From positions 27,482 to 91,481 of the forward strand of contig CALCFD010000014.1 in assembly GCA_937900695.1 (NCBI GenBank): DNA of 64,000 bases. The letters run 5' to 3'. Made by a program: the position numbers and the translations under genes. Under the pieces are notes generated by a model. It searched no databases. It worked only from the letters and a program-made list of their open reading frames with translations, and had not been told where the DNA came from. The stretch comes from an uncultured Eubacterium sp. (lineage in GTDB: Bacteria; Bacillota; Clostridia; Peptostreptococcales; Anaerovoracaceae). Positions within the stretch are counted from its first letter, which is position 1. Each line of letters begins with the position of its first letter. Below, in pieces: positions 15,859-24,837 of this stretch.

Positions 15859-17289
15859 TTATACATATATATCAGCTTCCACTCCTAATAATTTTTCGTT
15901 TTTAGCCAATATAGGTTTAATAATATCATTTAAAAATTCTGTAGTCTGAACAGGTGCTCTTCCTACATAGTTTTCTGGTCTAACAATTTCTTGTAACTTA
16001 TCATATGTAACATGAAAAGCTGGATCTTTCGCTATTCGCTCAAGCAAGTCATTTGGTCTTCCTTCTTCTTTAACAACCTTGCCAGCTTCCATAGAATACA
16101 CTCTTATTTTCTCATGAAGTTCTTGTCTATCCCCACCAAGCTTAACAGCATCCATCATTATATTTTCAGTTGCCATAAATGGCAGTTCCTCTAACAAATG
16201 GCGTTCTATAACTTTAGGATACACTACTAATCCATCTGCAACATTTAAATACAGTTCTAAAATAGCATCTGTTGCTAAAAAAGCTTCACTTATTGAAATA
16301 CGTCTATTAGCAGAATCATCTAAAGTCCTTTCAAACCACTGCGTTGCCGCAGTTATAGAAGGATTTATAGTATCGCTCATAACATAATTAGCCAGTGCAG
16401 CCATACGCTCTGTTCTCATTGGATTTCTCTTATATGCCATAGCAGATGAACCAATTTGATGCTTTTCAAATGGCTCTTCTACTTCTTTTAAATGTTGTAA
16501 AAGTCTTATATCATTTGAAAACTTATGAGCTGACTGTGCAATACTTGCAAGTACATTTAAAACTCTACTGTCAACCTTACGAGAATAAGTTTGTCCAGTT
16601 ACTGCATAGCATCCATCAAATCCCATTTTTTCTGCTATCTTTTTATCTAACAATCTACACTTTTCATGATTTCCTTCAAATAGTTCTAAAAATGAAGCTT
16701 GTGTACCTGTCGTACCTTTAGAACCTAAAAGCTTTAAACTGCCTAAAATATATTCTAAATCTTCTAAATCCATAACCAAGTCATGAAGCCATAAAGTAGC
16801 ACGTTTACCTACTGTAGTAGGCTGAGCAGCCTGAAAATGTGTATATCCAAGTGTGGGTAAATCCTTATATTCATATGCAAAGTCTGATAAAGCTTTAATA
16901 ACATTTACTAATTTTTTCTTAATTAACTTCAACCCTTCAGACATGATGATAATATCGGTATTATCACCTACATAACAAGATGTAGCACCTAAGTGTATAA
17001 TTCCCTTAGCATCCGGACACTGCACACCATATGCATAGACGTGACTCATTACATCATGACGCACTTCTTTTTCTCTCTTTTCGGCTACATCATAATTAAT
17101 ATCGTCTTTAAATTCTTTTAATTGATTTATTTGTTTGTCTGTAATATCAAGTCCTAACTCTTTTTCAGCTTCTGCAAGGGCAATCCAAAGCTTTCTCCAT
17201 GTCTTAAATTTCATATCCGGAGAAAAGATATATTTCATCTCCTTGCTAGGATATCTCTTAGAAAGTGGACTGGTATAATTTGTGTTCAT
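15859..17289 (-). CDS. purB: Adenylosuccinate lyase
   Basis: 476 residues. Cleaves adenylosuccinate to AMP and SAICAR to AICAR, releasing fumarate. Seen: EVRHDVMSHVYAYG, HLGATSCYVGDNTD, GYTHFQAAQPTTVGKR, and the signature loop SSAMAYKRNPMRTE of the fumarase/aspartase superfamily. AGGAGGAGG precedes the ATG closely. It is the first gene of purB-purA, divergent from nadA, with its own promoter at 17331-17359. About 476 residues places it with the longer PurB subtype. Confidence 0.97.
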   Translation of the reverse strand: MNTNYTSPLSKRYPSKEMKYIFSPDMKFKTWRKLWIALAEAEKELGLDITDKQINQLKEFKDDINYDVAEKREKEVRHDVMSHVYAYGVQCPDAKGIIHLGATSCYVGDNTDIIIMSEGLKLIKKKLVNVIKALSDFAYEYKDLPTLGYTHFQAAQPTTVGKRATLWLHDLVMDLEDLEYILGSLKLLGSKGTTGTQASFLELFEGNHEKCRLLDKKIAEKMGFDGCYAVTGQTYSRKVDSRVLNVLASIAQSAHKFSNDIRLLQHLKEVEEPFEKHQIGSSAMAYKRNPMRTERMAALANYVMSDTINPSITAATQWFERTLDDSANRRISISEAFLATDAILELYLNVADGLVVYPKVIERHLLEELPFMATENIMMDAVKLGGDRQELHEKIRVYSMEAGKVVKEEGRPNDLLERIAKDPAFHVTYDKLQEIVRPENYVGRAPVQTTEFLNDIIKPILAKNEKLLGVEADIYV

Positions 17290-17330
17290 GACCTCCTCCT
17301 GTCAAGTCTCTAATGTTAATACAGTTATTG

Positions 17331-17359
17331 ATTATAGCATTATTCAATAATATTTTCAA
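17331..17359 (-). promoter_or_regulatory. Promoter of purB-purA
   Basis: Reading the minus strand, TTGAAA (17359-17354) and TATAAT (17336-17331) are separated by exactly 17 bp. A perfect 16-bp palindrome lies about 20 bp upstream of the -35 box (see 17380). Confidence 0.75.
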
Positions 17360-17379
17360 GTTCATCTTGTTCCTAAACC

Positions 17380-17395
17380 CCTTGATTAATCAAGG
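17380..17395. promoter_or_regulatory. 16-bp perfect palindrome between purB and nadA
   Basis: CCTTGATTAATCAAGG lies in the divergent purB/nadA region, about 20 bp upstream of the purB -35 box. It is not followed by a T tract on either strand, so it is more like an operator than a terminator. It does not resemble the NiaR-type site 25 bp further right, nor a PurR box. Confidence 0.45.
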
Positions 17396-17419
17396 TTTAA
17401 ATTATGTATATTACTATAA

Positions 17420-17459
17420 ATATATGTGTCTTGTCACATATATGTATTTATGATATAAT
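17420..17459 (+). promoter_or_regulatory. nadABC-niaR promoter with NiaR-type operator over the -35 box
   Basis: Nine-base arms ATATATGTG and CACATATAT (17420-17443) enclose TCTTGT, giving GTGTCTTGTCAC at the core (17426-17437). TTGTCA (17431-17436) within it is the -35 box and TATAAT (17454-17459) the -10, with 17 bp spacing. Repressor binding would block RNA polymerase. NiaR is known to repress nadABC in Firmicutes with niacin as co-repressor; the site assignment is inferred from location and from the matching site at 49076. The roughly 60-nt leader contains a TTCTCAT/ATGAGAA hairpin. Confidence 0.8.
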
Positions 17460-17527
17460 ATCAAAGATTTTTATAGTTATTTCTCATAAAAAAAATGAGA
17501 ATTTTGAAATTTAGCGAGGTATGTTTT

Positions 17528-18433
17528 ATGACTATTATCGATGAAATTAAAGCACTAAAAAAAGAAAAAGATGCTGTAATTTTAGCACATTATTATGTTA
17601 ATCCCCAAGTACAAGAAATCGCAGATTATATTGGAGATTCTTTTTATTTAAGTAAACTTGCCACAAGTCTTAAGGAAAAAACTATCGTATTTTGTGGTGT
17701 TTCATTTATGGGAGAAAGTGCTAAGGTATTAAATCCTAAAAAAACAGTGCTTATGCCAGATTATGAAGCTGATTGTTCTATGGCACATATGGCCAGAGTA
17801 GAAGCTATAAAAAAAGTTCGTGAAGAGTATGATGATCTTGCAGTAGTTTGTTACATTAACTCTACTGCTGAACTAAAAAAACACTGTGATGTATGCGTTA
17901 CATCTTCAAACGCTCTAAAAATTGTTAAAGCCCTTCCACAAAAAAATATCTTCTTCACTCCAGATAAAAATCTAGGTGGATACATAGCAACACAGGTTCC
18001 AGAAAAAAACTTTATTCAAAATCCTGGATACTGCCCAATCCACACGCAGATAAAAAAAGAAGAAGTTATAGAACTAAAAACTAAACATCCAGATGCTCTA
18101 GTTTTAGCTCATCCCGAATGTGAAATGGAAATATTGAATTTAGCTGACTATATTGGAAGTATATCTGGAATAATTGATTTTGCAACACAAAGTGGTGCCG
18201 ACAAGTTCATTATCTGCACAGAAATCGGTGTAGAGTATAAATTGCAAGAAAACAATCCAAACAAAGAATTTTACTTTACAGAAACAAAACCTATATGTCA
18301 CGATATGAAAAAGGTAACTTTAGAAAAAGTACTACAAGTATTAAAGACTAACGAAAATGAAATGCATGTTGACAAGGACCTTGAAATCAGTTCTAAGAAA
18401 CCTCTAGAGTTGATGCTTGAGCTTGCCAAATAA
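17528..18433 (+). CDS. nadA: Quinolinate synthase
   Basis: 301 residues. A [4Fe-4S] enzyme that condenses iminoaspartate and dihydroxyacetone phosphate to quinolinate in de novo NAD synthesis. Seen: AVILAHYYVNPQVQEIADYIGDS at the start, FCGVSFMGESAKVL, VCYINSTAELK, the Cys in PGYCPIHTQI, LAHPECEME and ICTEIGVEYKL; three of the Cys serve as cluster ligands. The ATG at 17528 has GCGAGGT seven bases upstream; a start at 17495 lies ahead of this site and is rejected. It is the first gene of nadA-nadB-nadC-niaR. Confidence 0.97.
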   Translation: MTIIDEIKALKKEKDAVILAHYYVNPQVQEIADYIGDSFYLSKLATSLKEKTIVFCGVSFMGESAKVLNPKKTVLMPDYEADCSMAHMARVEAIKKVREEYDDLAVVCYINSTAELKKHCDVCVTSSNALKIVKALPQKNIFFTPDKNLGGYIATQVPEKNFIQNPGYCPIHTQIKKEEVIELKTKHPDALVLAHPECEMEILNLADYIGSISGIIDFATQSGADKFIICTEIGVEYKLQENNPNKEFYFTETKPICHDMKKVTLEKVLQVLKTNENEMHVDKDLEISSKKPLELMLELAK

Positions 18434-18451
18434 AAAGCGAGGTAATTAAAC

Positions 18452-19618
18452 ATGAAAATTGAATCAGACGTAGTTATTGTAGGTACTGGTGTTGCAGGAT
18501 TATTTAACGCACTATGCCTACCTAGAGACAAAAAAATAATATTAATTTCAAAAAGTGATTTTGAAAGTAGTGACTCATTTTTAGCACAAGGTGGTATATG
18601 TGTACAAAGAGATGAAAATGATTATGACAGTTTCTTTAAAGACACCATGAAAGCCGGTCACTATGAAAATAGAAAAGAATCTGTAGATATCATGATAAAA
18701 GATTCAAGAAAAATAATCAATGAACTTATCGACTATGGTGTAGATTTTGACTGCGACAATCAAGGTAATCTTCTTTATACAAAAGAAGGTGCTCATTGTA
18801 AAGCACGCATCTTATATCACAAGGATATTACAGGCAAAGAAATTACAAGTAAACTACTTGCTCAGGTAAAAAAGCTATCAAATGTAACCATGTATGAATA
18901 TACGCAGATGGTAGATATACTTGTTGAAAATAACCAATGCAAAGGCATCATAGCTAAAAATAATGATGATGAATTATTAGAAATTTACGCATTAAATACA
19001 GTTTTAGCAACTGGAGGTATTGGTGGTAGATACAAACACAGTACAAACTTTCCTCACCTAACGGGAGATGCTTTAGATATTGCTAAAAAGCATAATATAA
19101 AACTTGCTAATCTTGACTACGTTCAAATACATCCTACAACCCTTTATACTGATAAGCCAGGCAGAAGTTTCCTTATTTCAGAGTCAGTTAGAGGTGAAGG
19201 TGCTATACTATATAACAAAAATATGAAACGTTTTACAGATGAACTTCAACCAAGAGATGTTGTAACTAAAGCAATACAAAAACAAATGGAAATTGACAAT
19301 ACTGAGCATGTATGGCTATCAATGGAAAACATACCTGATGAAGATATACTTAATCACTTCCCAAACATCTATAAAAAATGTATAGAAGAAGGATATGATC
19401 CACTAAAGCAATGTATTCCGGTTGTTCCAGCACAGCATTATTTTATGGGTGGTATTTGGGTTGACTCTCAAAAGAGCAAAACAACTATGGATCATCTATA
19501 TGCAATAGGTGAAACTAGCTGTAACGGCGTTCATGGAGCTAATAGACTAGCAAGCAACTCACTTTTAGAAAGCCTTGTATTTGCCAAAAGAGCTGCTGCC
19601 GATATTGTAAATCAATAG
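18452..19618 (+). CDS. nadB: L-aspartate oxidase (short form)
   Basis: 388 residues. A flavoprotein oxidising aspartate to iminoaspartate for NadA; in anaerobes fumarate replaces oxygen. Seen: FAD-binding VVIVGTGVAGLFNALCL, the DSFLAQGGI motif, ATGGIGGRYKHSTNFPHLTGDA, VQIHPTTLY, SVRGEGAILYN, and PAQHYFMGGIWVD with the active-site His, then GANRLASNSLLESLVFAKRAA. E. coli NadB has about 540 residues; here the C-terminal helical domain of roughly 140 residues is absent. The start is preceded by GCGAGG, like nadA. Confidence 0.95.
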   Translation: MKIESDVVIVGTGVAGLFNALCLPRDKKIILISKSDFESSDSFLAQGGICVQRDENDYDSFFKDTMKAGHYENRKESVDIMIKDSRKIINELIDYGVDFDCDNQGNLLYTKEGAHCKARILYHKDITGKEITSKLLAQVKKLSNVTMYEYTQMVDILVENNQCKGIIAKNNDDELLEIYALNTVLATGGIGGRYKHSTNFPHLTGDALDIAKKHNIKLANLDYVQIHPTTLYTDKPGRSFLISESVRGEGAILYNKNMKRFTDELQPRDVVTKAIQKQMEIDNTEHVWLSMENIPDEDILNHFPNIYKKCIEEGYDPLKQCIPVVPAQHYFMGGIWVDSQKSKTTMDHLYAIGETSCNGVHGANRLASNSLLESLVFAKRAAADIVNQ

Positions 19619-19632
19619 GAAGGATCAATATT

Positions 19633-20484
19633 ATGAATAAAATCACACAAATACTACAAGTGGATGATTTAATTTTATCCGCTTTAAAAGAAGATATATC
19701 CAGCGAAGATGTAAGTACCAATGCAATTATGCGTGAAGCTATTATTGGAGAAGTTGATTTAATATGCAAACAAGATGGTATTATTGCAGGACTTGATGTT
19801 TTTAAAAGAGTTTTTGAGCTTCTTGATAAAGATGTAACTTTTAAATTCTTCTGTAAAGATGGTGATCAAGTAAAAAAAGGGCAACTTATGGCAAAGGTTA
19901 CAGGAGACATGAGAACATTACTATCAGGTGAAAGAGTGGCTTTAAATTACCTTCAGAGAATGAGTGGTATTGCAACTTATACAAATAGCGTTGCTAAACT
20001 ACTTGAAGGTACTAAGACAAAGCTTTTAGATACTCGTAAAACTACACCTAATATGCGTATATTCGAAAAGTATGCTGTTACTGTTGGCGGTGGTCATAAC
20101 CATCGATATAACTTATCTGATGGCGTAATGCTAAAAGACAATCATATAGGAGCAGCCGGAAGCATTACTAAGGCTGTTGCTATGGCCAAAGAATATGCAC
20201 CATTTGTTAGAAAAATAGAAGTTGAAGTTGAAACTTTAGATATGGTAAAAGAGGCAGTTGAAGCAGGTGCTGATATTATTATGCTTGACAATATGACTCC
20301 TGAACAAATGAAAGAAGCCATAGCTATTATCGATGGAAGAGCCCAAACAGAATGCTCAGGTAATGTTACTAAAGAAAACATAAACAGATTAACAGCTCTT
20401 GGCGTTGACTTCATTTCTAGTGGAGCCTTAACTCATTCTGCACCAATTATGGATATTTCCCTAAAAAATCTACATGCAATTTAA
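19633..20484 (+). CDS. nadC: Nicotinate-nucleotide pyrophosphorylase (carboxylating)
   Basis: 283 residues, usual length. Converts quinolinate and PRPP to nicotinate mononucleotide and CO2. Seen: EDISSEDVSTNA near the start, RVALNYLQRMSGIATYT, LDTRKTTPNMRIFEKYAVTVGG, then the Arg/Lys-rich HNHRYNLSDGVMLKDNHI, the VEVETL acid patch and the C-terminal FISSGALTHSAP. The family's quinolinate-binding Arg, His and Lys residues all appear present. AGGAAGGA lies upstream; 14 bp separate it from nadB and 27 bp from niaR. Confidence 0.98.
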   Translation: MNKITQILQVDDLILSALKEDISSEDVSTNAIMREAIIGEVDLICKQDGIIAGLDVFKRVFELLDKDVTFKFFCKDGDQVKKGQLMAKVTGDMRTLLSGERVALNYLQRMSGIATYTNSVAKLLEGTKTKLLDTRKTTPNMRIFEKYAVTVGGGHNHRYNLSDGVMLKDNHIGAAGSITKAVAMAKEYAPFVRKIEVEVETLDMVKEAVEAGADIIMLDNMTPEQMKEAIAIIDGRAQTECSGNVTKENINRLTALGVDFISSGALTHSAPIMDISLKNLHAI

Positions 20485-20511
20485 AGATTTCTTAGGAGAA
20501 AGTAGGTAAAC

Positions 20512-21027
20512 ATGTTAAAAGGTGTTGAGAGAAGAAAAGTAATTTATGAAAATATTAAAAATAGTAATAAACCAATAATATGCAAAAAATTAGCTGAAAT
20601 ATGTGGTGTAAGTCGTCAGGTAATCGTTCAAGATGTGGCTTTACTTAGAGCTGAAGGTCATGATATTATCTCAACTAATAGTGGTTATTTACTTAATAGC
20701 ACTCTTCCATCTAAAATAGTTATAAAAGTCAATCATACTATTGAGCAAATGGAAGATGAACTTTTTACTATTGTAGACTTAGGCGGCACTGTAAAAGATA
20801 TTATCGTTGATAGCCCTGCCTATGGTAGGGTAAAAGCCAATATGCAAATCACTTCACGTGCTAAGGCAAAAGAATTTTTAAATACTCTCAGCAACAGCAA
20901 ATGCAATTGTATAGACATCCTTAATGACGGTACTCATTGTCATACCATAGAGGCTGATAGCGAAACGACCCTAAAGATTATTCAAAAGGAACTAAAAGAA
21001 AAGGGGTATTTACTAAGCAATAAATAA
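20512..21027 (+). CDS. niaR: NiaR-type niacin-responsive repressor (copy 1)
   Basis: 171 residues. An HTH_11 winged helix (residues about 8-55, KLAEICGVSRQVIVQDVALLRAEG) is followed by a 3H domain. The NiaR metal site residues are at His75, Glu83, His142 and His144 (NHTIEQMEDE and THCH), the same spacing as in the Thermotoga protein. NiaR represses NAD synthesis and niacin uptake when niacin is plentiful. It is the fourth gene of the nad operon and so probably autoregulated through the operator at 17426. A paralogue, about half identical in its core, is encoded at 49124. Confidence 0.93.
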   Translation: MLKGVERRKVIYENIKNSNKPIICKKLAEICGVSRQVIVQDVALLRAEGHDIISTNSGYLLNSTLPSKIVIKVNHTIEQMEDELFTIVDLGGTVKDIIVDSPAYGRVKANMQITSRAKAKEFLNTLSNSKCNCIDILNDGTHCHTIEADSETTLKIIQKELKEKGYLLSNK

Positions 21028-21035
21028 AAATATAT

Positions 21036-21075
21036 AATAAAGGAGCTATTATCATCAAAATAGCTCCTTTATTTT
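21036..21075. terminator. Bidirectional terminator between niaR and the GntR gene
   Basis: Two perfect 15-base arms (21036-21050 and 21059-21073, core AAAGGAGCTA/TAGCTCCTTT) with an eight-base loop. A T tract follows on the plus strand and an A tract precedes it for the minus strand. Confidence 0.9.
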
Positions 21076-21087
21076 AATTCACTATTA

Positions 21088-21720
21088 TTAATTATTTAAA
21101 GATCTTAAATATCTTAACTTTGAGTTATCCATGTGGTTTTCCATAGCCTTGATACCAGCCTCTACATCATTTGCTGTAAAAGCTTCAAAAATAGCCTTAT
21201 GTTCCTTAAAAACATCCATTAGATAAGTACTCTTTTTTTGAGCTGGATTTTCAACATGCTTAAGCATTTCCTGATAAGAGGACAAAAGATTTTTAAGCAT
21301 TCTATTGTGAGATGCCGTATAAATCATCTGATGAAAATTATTATTTATAATAAGCATCTTAGCAACGTCCTTTTTCATGGTATAAAACTCCATGAACTCA
21401 TAAAGCTCCTTTAAATCGTCCATTTCCTCTTCAGTAATACGCTCTATAGCCCAAGTTATCGCTTGTATTTCATAAATTTTACGCAAAGTAAACATATCGA
21501 TATAGTCCTGATGTTTAAGACCTAAAACAAAGTACCCTCTGTTTGGCTGGCTTTCTACTAAGCCTTCCATCTCTAGCTTTAACAATGCCTCTCTGACAGG
21601 CGTTCTGCTTATTCCATATTTATCACAAAGCACTTTTTCTGTAAGCTTTTGTCCACTTATTAGCTTTCCTGTAAGGATATCTTCCTTCAATGTAGAAAAC
21701 AAATCAGTTGAAATAGCCAT
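21088..21720 (-). CDS. GntR/FadR-family transcriptional regulator (FCD type)
   Basis: 210 residues. N-terminal winged helix (about 10-70: GQKLTEKVLCDKYGISRTPVREALLKLEMEGLVESQPNRGYFV) and a C-terminal all-helical FCD ligand domain (about 78-205) with the acidic and His residues (NNFHQMIYTASHN, FKEHKAIFEAF) that hold a metal and an organic acid. It is third in a transcript with aconitase and isocitrate dehydrogenase, 15 bp downstream of icd. FCD regulators bind TTGTAT-ACAA-like palindromes; such a site sits on the operon promoter at 24838. A role as citrate- or TCA-intermediate-responsive repressor of its own operon is inference. Confidence 0.9.
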   Translation of the reverse strand: MAISTDLFSTLKEDILTGKLISGQKLTEKVLCDKYGISRTPVREALLKLEMEGLVESQPNRGYFVLGLKHQDYIDMFTLRKIYEIQAITWAIERITEEEMDDLKELYEFMEFYTMKKDVAKMLIINNNFHQMIYTASHNRMLKNLLSSYQEMLKHVENPAQKKSTYLMDVFKEHKAIFEAFTANDVEAGIKAMENHMDNSKLRYLRSLNN

Positions 21721-21734
21721 TTTAAATTACTCCT

Positions 21735-22865
21735 TTATATCTCCTTAAGAATACACTCTGCAAAATCTTTAGCAGTGTTACCTGTACCATCTCCTGGCAT
21801 ATTCATAGCTTCACTTGCCTTATCTAAAGCTTCTGCTAATTTATCTGCCTTATCAATAAAGTTTATATGTCTTAGCATCATTTCAGTAGCCTTAATTAAG
21901 CTTGCAGGATTTGCATACTCTGCGATGCCATCCTTAACCATTCTTGGAGCGCTTCCGTGAATGGCTTCAAACATAGCATATCTACCACCGATGTTAGCAC
22001 TACCAGCAGTACCTACGCCGCCTTGTATCTGAGCTGCTTCATCAGTTATTATATCACCATATAGATTTGGCAATATAAACACATTGAAGTTACTATTAAT
22101 ATTGTCGTTAATTAAGTTAGCTGCGCAAATATCAACATACCAATCATCAGTTTTGATTTCTGGATATTCTTTAGCTATATCGTAACATAGACTTAAGAAC
22201 TTACCATCAGTCTTTTTCATAATATTAGCCTTAGTTATAATTGAAACATTTAGATTTCCATTATTCTTGGCATATTCAAAAGCTGCACGAGCAAGTCTCT
22301 TAGTACCCACATCAGTAGTTACCTTAAAATCCATAGATATTTCATCTGAAATGTCTATACCTTGACTACCTAAAGCATATTCACCTTCTGTATTTTCTCT
22401 GTAAAAAATCCAGTCAATATTTTTTTCTGGTACTACTACAGGTCTTACATTTGCAAATAAATCAAGTTCTCTTCTTAAAGTAACATTGGCACTTTCGATA
22501 TTAGGTAAGTTATCTCCCTTACCTGGAGTAGTTGTAGGTCCCTTAAGAAGCACATGACACTTCTTAATCTCATCTAAAACATCATCTGGAACAGTCTGCA
22601 TCTTAGCAATTCTATTTTCAATAGTCAAACCTTCGATTTTTCTAATTTCAACCTTGCCTGATGCAATTTCATCTGCTAGTAACTTATTTAAGATTTCCAG
22701 TGCACACTCCATAATAACAGGTCCTATTCCATCTCCTGCAACCGTACCGATAACGATTTTATCTAAACTGTCAAAATCAGTTAAATCTGAGCTTGCCTTA
22801 AGTCTTTCTACCCTCTCAAACTGTTTTTTGATTAATTCTTCTATATGCTTTAAATTTTTTTCCAT
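21735..22865 (-). CDS. icd: Isocitrate dehydrogenase (isocitrate/isopropylmalate DH family)
   Basis: 376 residues. Oxidatively decarboxylates isocitrate to 2-oxoglutarate. Seen: VAGDGIGPVIME, substrate motif ESANVTLRRELDLFANVRPV (the S-x-N-x-x-L-R pattern is typical of isocitrate rather than isopropylmalate enzymes), YRENTEGEYALG, TKANIMKKTDG, and NLYGDIITDEAAQIQGGVG followed by AIHGSAPR. There are 40 N-terminal extra residues (helical, ELIKKQFERVERL) before the Rossmann part. Cofactor is uncertain. The pairing with aconitase makes an oxidative citrate-to-2-oxoglutarate branch, presumably for glutamate. No citrate synthase is in the window. Confidence 0.9.
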   Translation of the reverse strand: MEKNLKHIEELIKKQFERVERLKASSDLTDFDSLDKIVIGTVAGDGIGPVIMECALEILNKLLADEIASGKVEIRKIEGLTIENRIAKMQTVPDDVLDEIKKCHVLLKGPTTTPGKGDNLPNIESANVTLRRELDLFANVRPVVVPEKNIDWIFYRENTEGEYALGSQGIDISDEISMDFKVTTDVGTKRLARAAFEYAKNNGNLNVSIITKANIMKKTDGKFLSLCYDIAKEYPEIKTDDWYVDICAANLINDNINSNFNVFILPNLYGDIITDEAAQIQGGVGTAGSANIGGRYAMFEAIHGSAPRMVKDGIAEYANPASLIKATEMMLRHINFIDKADKLAEALDKASEAMNMPGDGTGNTAKDFAECILKEI

Positions 22866-22867
22866 AA

Positions 22868-24790
22868 TTATTCACCCTTAATGTAGTTAATCTTACCGCC
22901 TGCTAAAATCATCGCTTTTTCAAGGTCTGAGAAGTTATGAGAAACTTCGTAAGTCTTACCGTTAGTTAGATTCTTAACTAGGATCAAATCATTTTGAACC
23001 TGATCTACAGCATTTTCAATTACTAGTTTCTGTCCGATTTCAAAATCATCATAATCAGCAGGATTGTTAAATACCAATGGTAAAATACCGCTATTAATTA
23101 AGTTTGATCTGTGAATACGGGCAAATGATTTTGCAATTACAAACTTAACGCCTAAATATAGCGGAGCTAAAGCCGCATGTTCACGAGATGAACCCTGTCC
23201 ATAGTTGTCTCCACCAACAATAGCACATCTTCCTGTCTCTTTACATCTTTCTGCAAACTGGCTGTCAATCTTTTCGAAACAGTAATTAGCTAAGTGAGGC
23301 ACATTTGAACGATATGGTAACAATCTAGAGTCTGATGGCATAATATCGTCTGTTGTAATGTTATCACCAGGGTGTAAGCAAACTGTTACATCAAGGTTTC
23401 CAACTAGCTTTTCATTTCTTGGGAATGGCTTAATGTTTGGTCCCATTTCTACTGGTGTGTTTTCAACGTTTGTTCCTTCAGGGTAAACGATGAAGTTATC
23501 GTTAGCAGGGAAATCCACATCTTCAATAGGTGCAATAGTCTCACCTGTTAGACTTCCATCAGTTAATACACCCTTAACCGCTGAAATTGCCGCAGTTTCT
23601 GGGCTTACTAAATATACACTAGCATCAAGTGTGCCAGATCTACCTTTGAAGTTTCTGTTAAACGTTCTAAGAGAAACAGCTCCTGATTTAGGTGACTGAC
23701 CCATTCCTATACAAGGACCACATGCATTTTCAATAATACGAGCACCTGCCCCTATCATGTCAGCAAGTGCGCCATTTTCAGCTAGCTTCTTTAAAATCTT
23801 ACTTGATCCTGGTGAAATTACAAGAGAAACATCAGGATGTACTTTTCTACCCTTTAATATTGCAGCAACCTTCATTAAGTCAGCATATGATGAGTTAGTG
23901 CAGCTTCCAATTGCAACCTGATCAATTTTAATTTCACCAATATTGGCAACTGAATCAACATTATCAGGGCTATGTGGCATAGCAGCTAAAGGTTTTAGTG
24001 TATCAAGATCGATGACTAATTTTTCATCATATATAGCATCTTCATCTGCTGCCAAAGGTACATAATCTTCTCCTCTGCCCTGTGATTCAAGGTATTTCTT
24101 AGTATTTTCATCACTTGGGAATATAGAAGTTGTCGCTCCAAGTTCTGCACCCATGTTTGTTATAGTTGCTCTATCAGTAACTGACAATGTCTTAACGCCT
24201 TCGCCAGTGTATTCTACGATTTTACCAACTCCGCCCTTTACAGTTAGTTCTTGTAAAACCTTTAAGATAATATCTTTTGCTGAAGACCAAGGCTGTAGTT
24301 TACCTTTTAATTCAACGTTAATTACTTTTGGAACTGTCAATGAGTATGTTCCCTTTGCCATAGCAACTGCTACATCAAGTCCACCAGCACCAATAGCTAT
24401 CATACCTAAACCTCCACCTGTAGGTGTATGGCTATCTGAGCCAAGCAATGTCTTACCAGGCTTACCATAGTTTTCAAGATGTAACTGATGACAAATACCA
24501 TTACCTGGTTTTGAGAATAACACCCCATGACGCTTTGCAACGCTCTTAATAAACGCATGGTCATCTGCATTTTCAAATCCAGTCTGTAATGTATTATGAT
24601 CGATATATGCAACTGATAATTCAGTCTTAACTTTATCCACATCCATAGCTTCAAGCTGTAAATATACCATAGTACCAGTTGAATCTTGTGTAAGTGTCTG
24701 ATCCATTTTTATCGTTATTTCAGTGCCAGGAATCAACTCTCCCTGTAGCAAATGATTTTCTAAAATTTTATATGCAAGTGTCTTACCCAT
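22868..24790 (-). CDS. acn: Aconitate hydratase
   Basis: 640 residues. Interconverts citrate and isocitrate through a [4Fe-4S] cluster. Seen: QDSTGTMVYLQLEAM, LLGSDSHTPTGGGLGMIAIGAGGLDVA, cluster ligand GSCTNSSYADL, then ENACGPCIGMG with two more Cys, and the swivel-domain GDNYGQGSSREHAALAP. The size of 640 fits the compact bacterial type rather than the 890-residue AcnA. The ATG at 24790 is preceded by GGAGG; an in-frame upstream start at 24847 lies inside the promoter and is rejected. It is first in acn-icd-gntR, with two bases between acn and icd. Confidence 0.95.
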   Translation of the reverse strand: MGKTLAYKILENHLLQGELIPGTEITIKMDQTLTQDSTGTMVYLQLEAMDVDKVKTELSVAYIDHNTLQTGFENADDHAFIKSVAKRHGVLFSKPGNGICHQLHLENYGKPGKTLLGSDSHTPTGGGLGMIAIGAGGLDVAVAMAKGTYSLTVPKVINVELKGKLQPWSSAKDIILKVLQELTVKGGVGKIVEYTGEGVKTLSVTDRATITNMGAELGATTSIFPSDENTKKYLESQGRGEDYVPLAADEDAIYDEKLVIDLDTLKPLAAMPHSPDNVDSVANIGEIKIDQVAIGSCTNSSYADLMKVAAILKGRKVHPDVSLVISPGSSKILKKLAENGALADMIGAGARIIENACGPCIGMGQSPKSGAVSLRTFNRNFKGRSGTLDASVYLVSPETAAISAVKGVLTDGSLTGETIAPIEDVDFPANDNFIVYPEGTNVENTPVEMGPNIKPFPRNEKLVGNLDVTVCLHPGDNITTDDIMPSDSRLLPYRSNVPHLANYCFEKIDSQFAERCKETGRCAIVGGDNYGQGSSREHAALAPLYLGVKFVIAKSFARIHRSNLINSGILPLVFNNPADYDDFEIGQKLVIENAVDQVQNDLILVKNLTNGKTYEVSHNFSDLEKAMILAGGKINYIKGE

Positions 24791-24837
24791 AATTGGCCTC
24801 CATTTCTGGCTTTCGCCTTTTAAAACGTTTTGTATTC

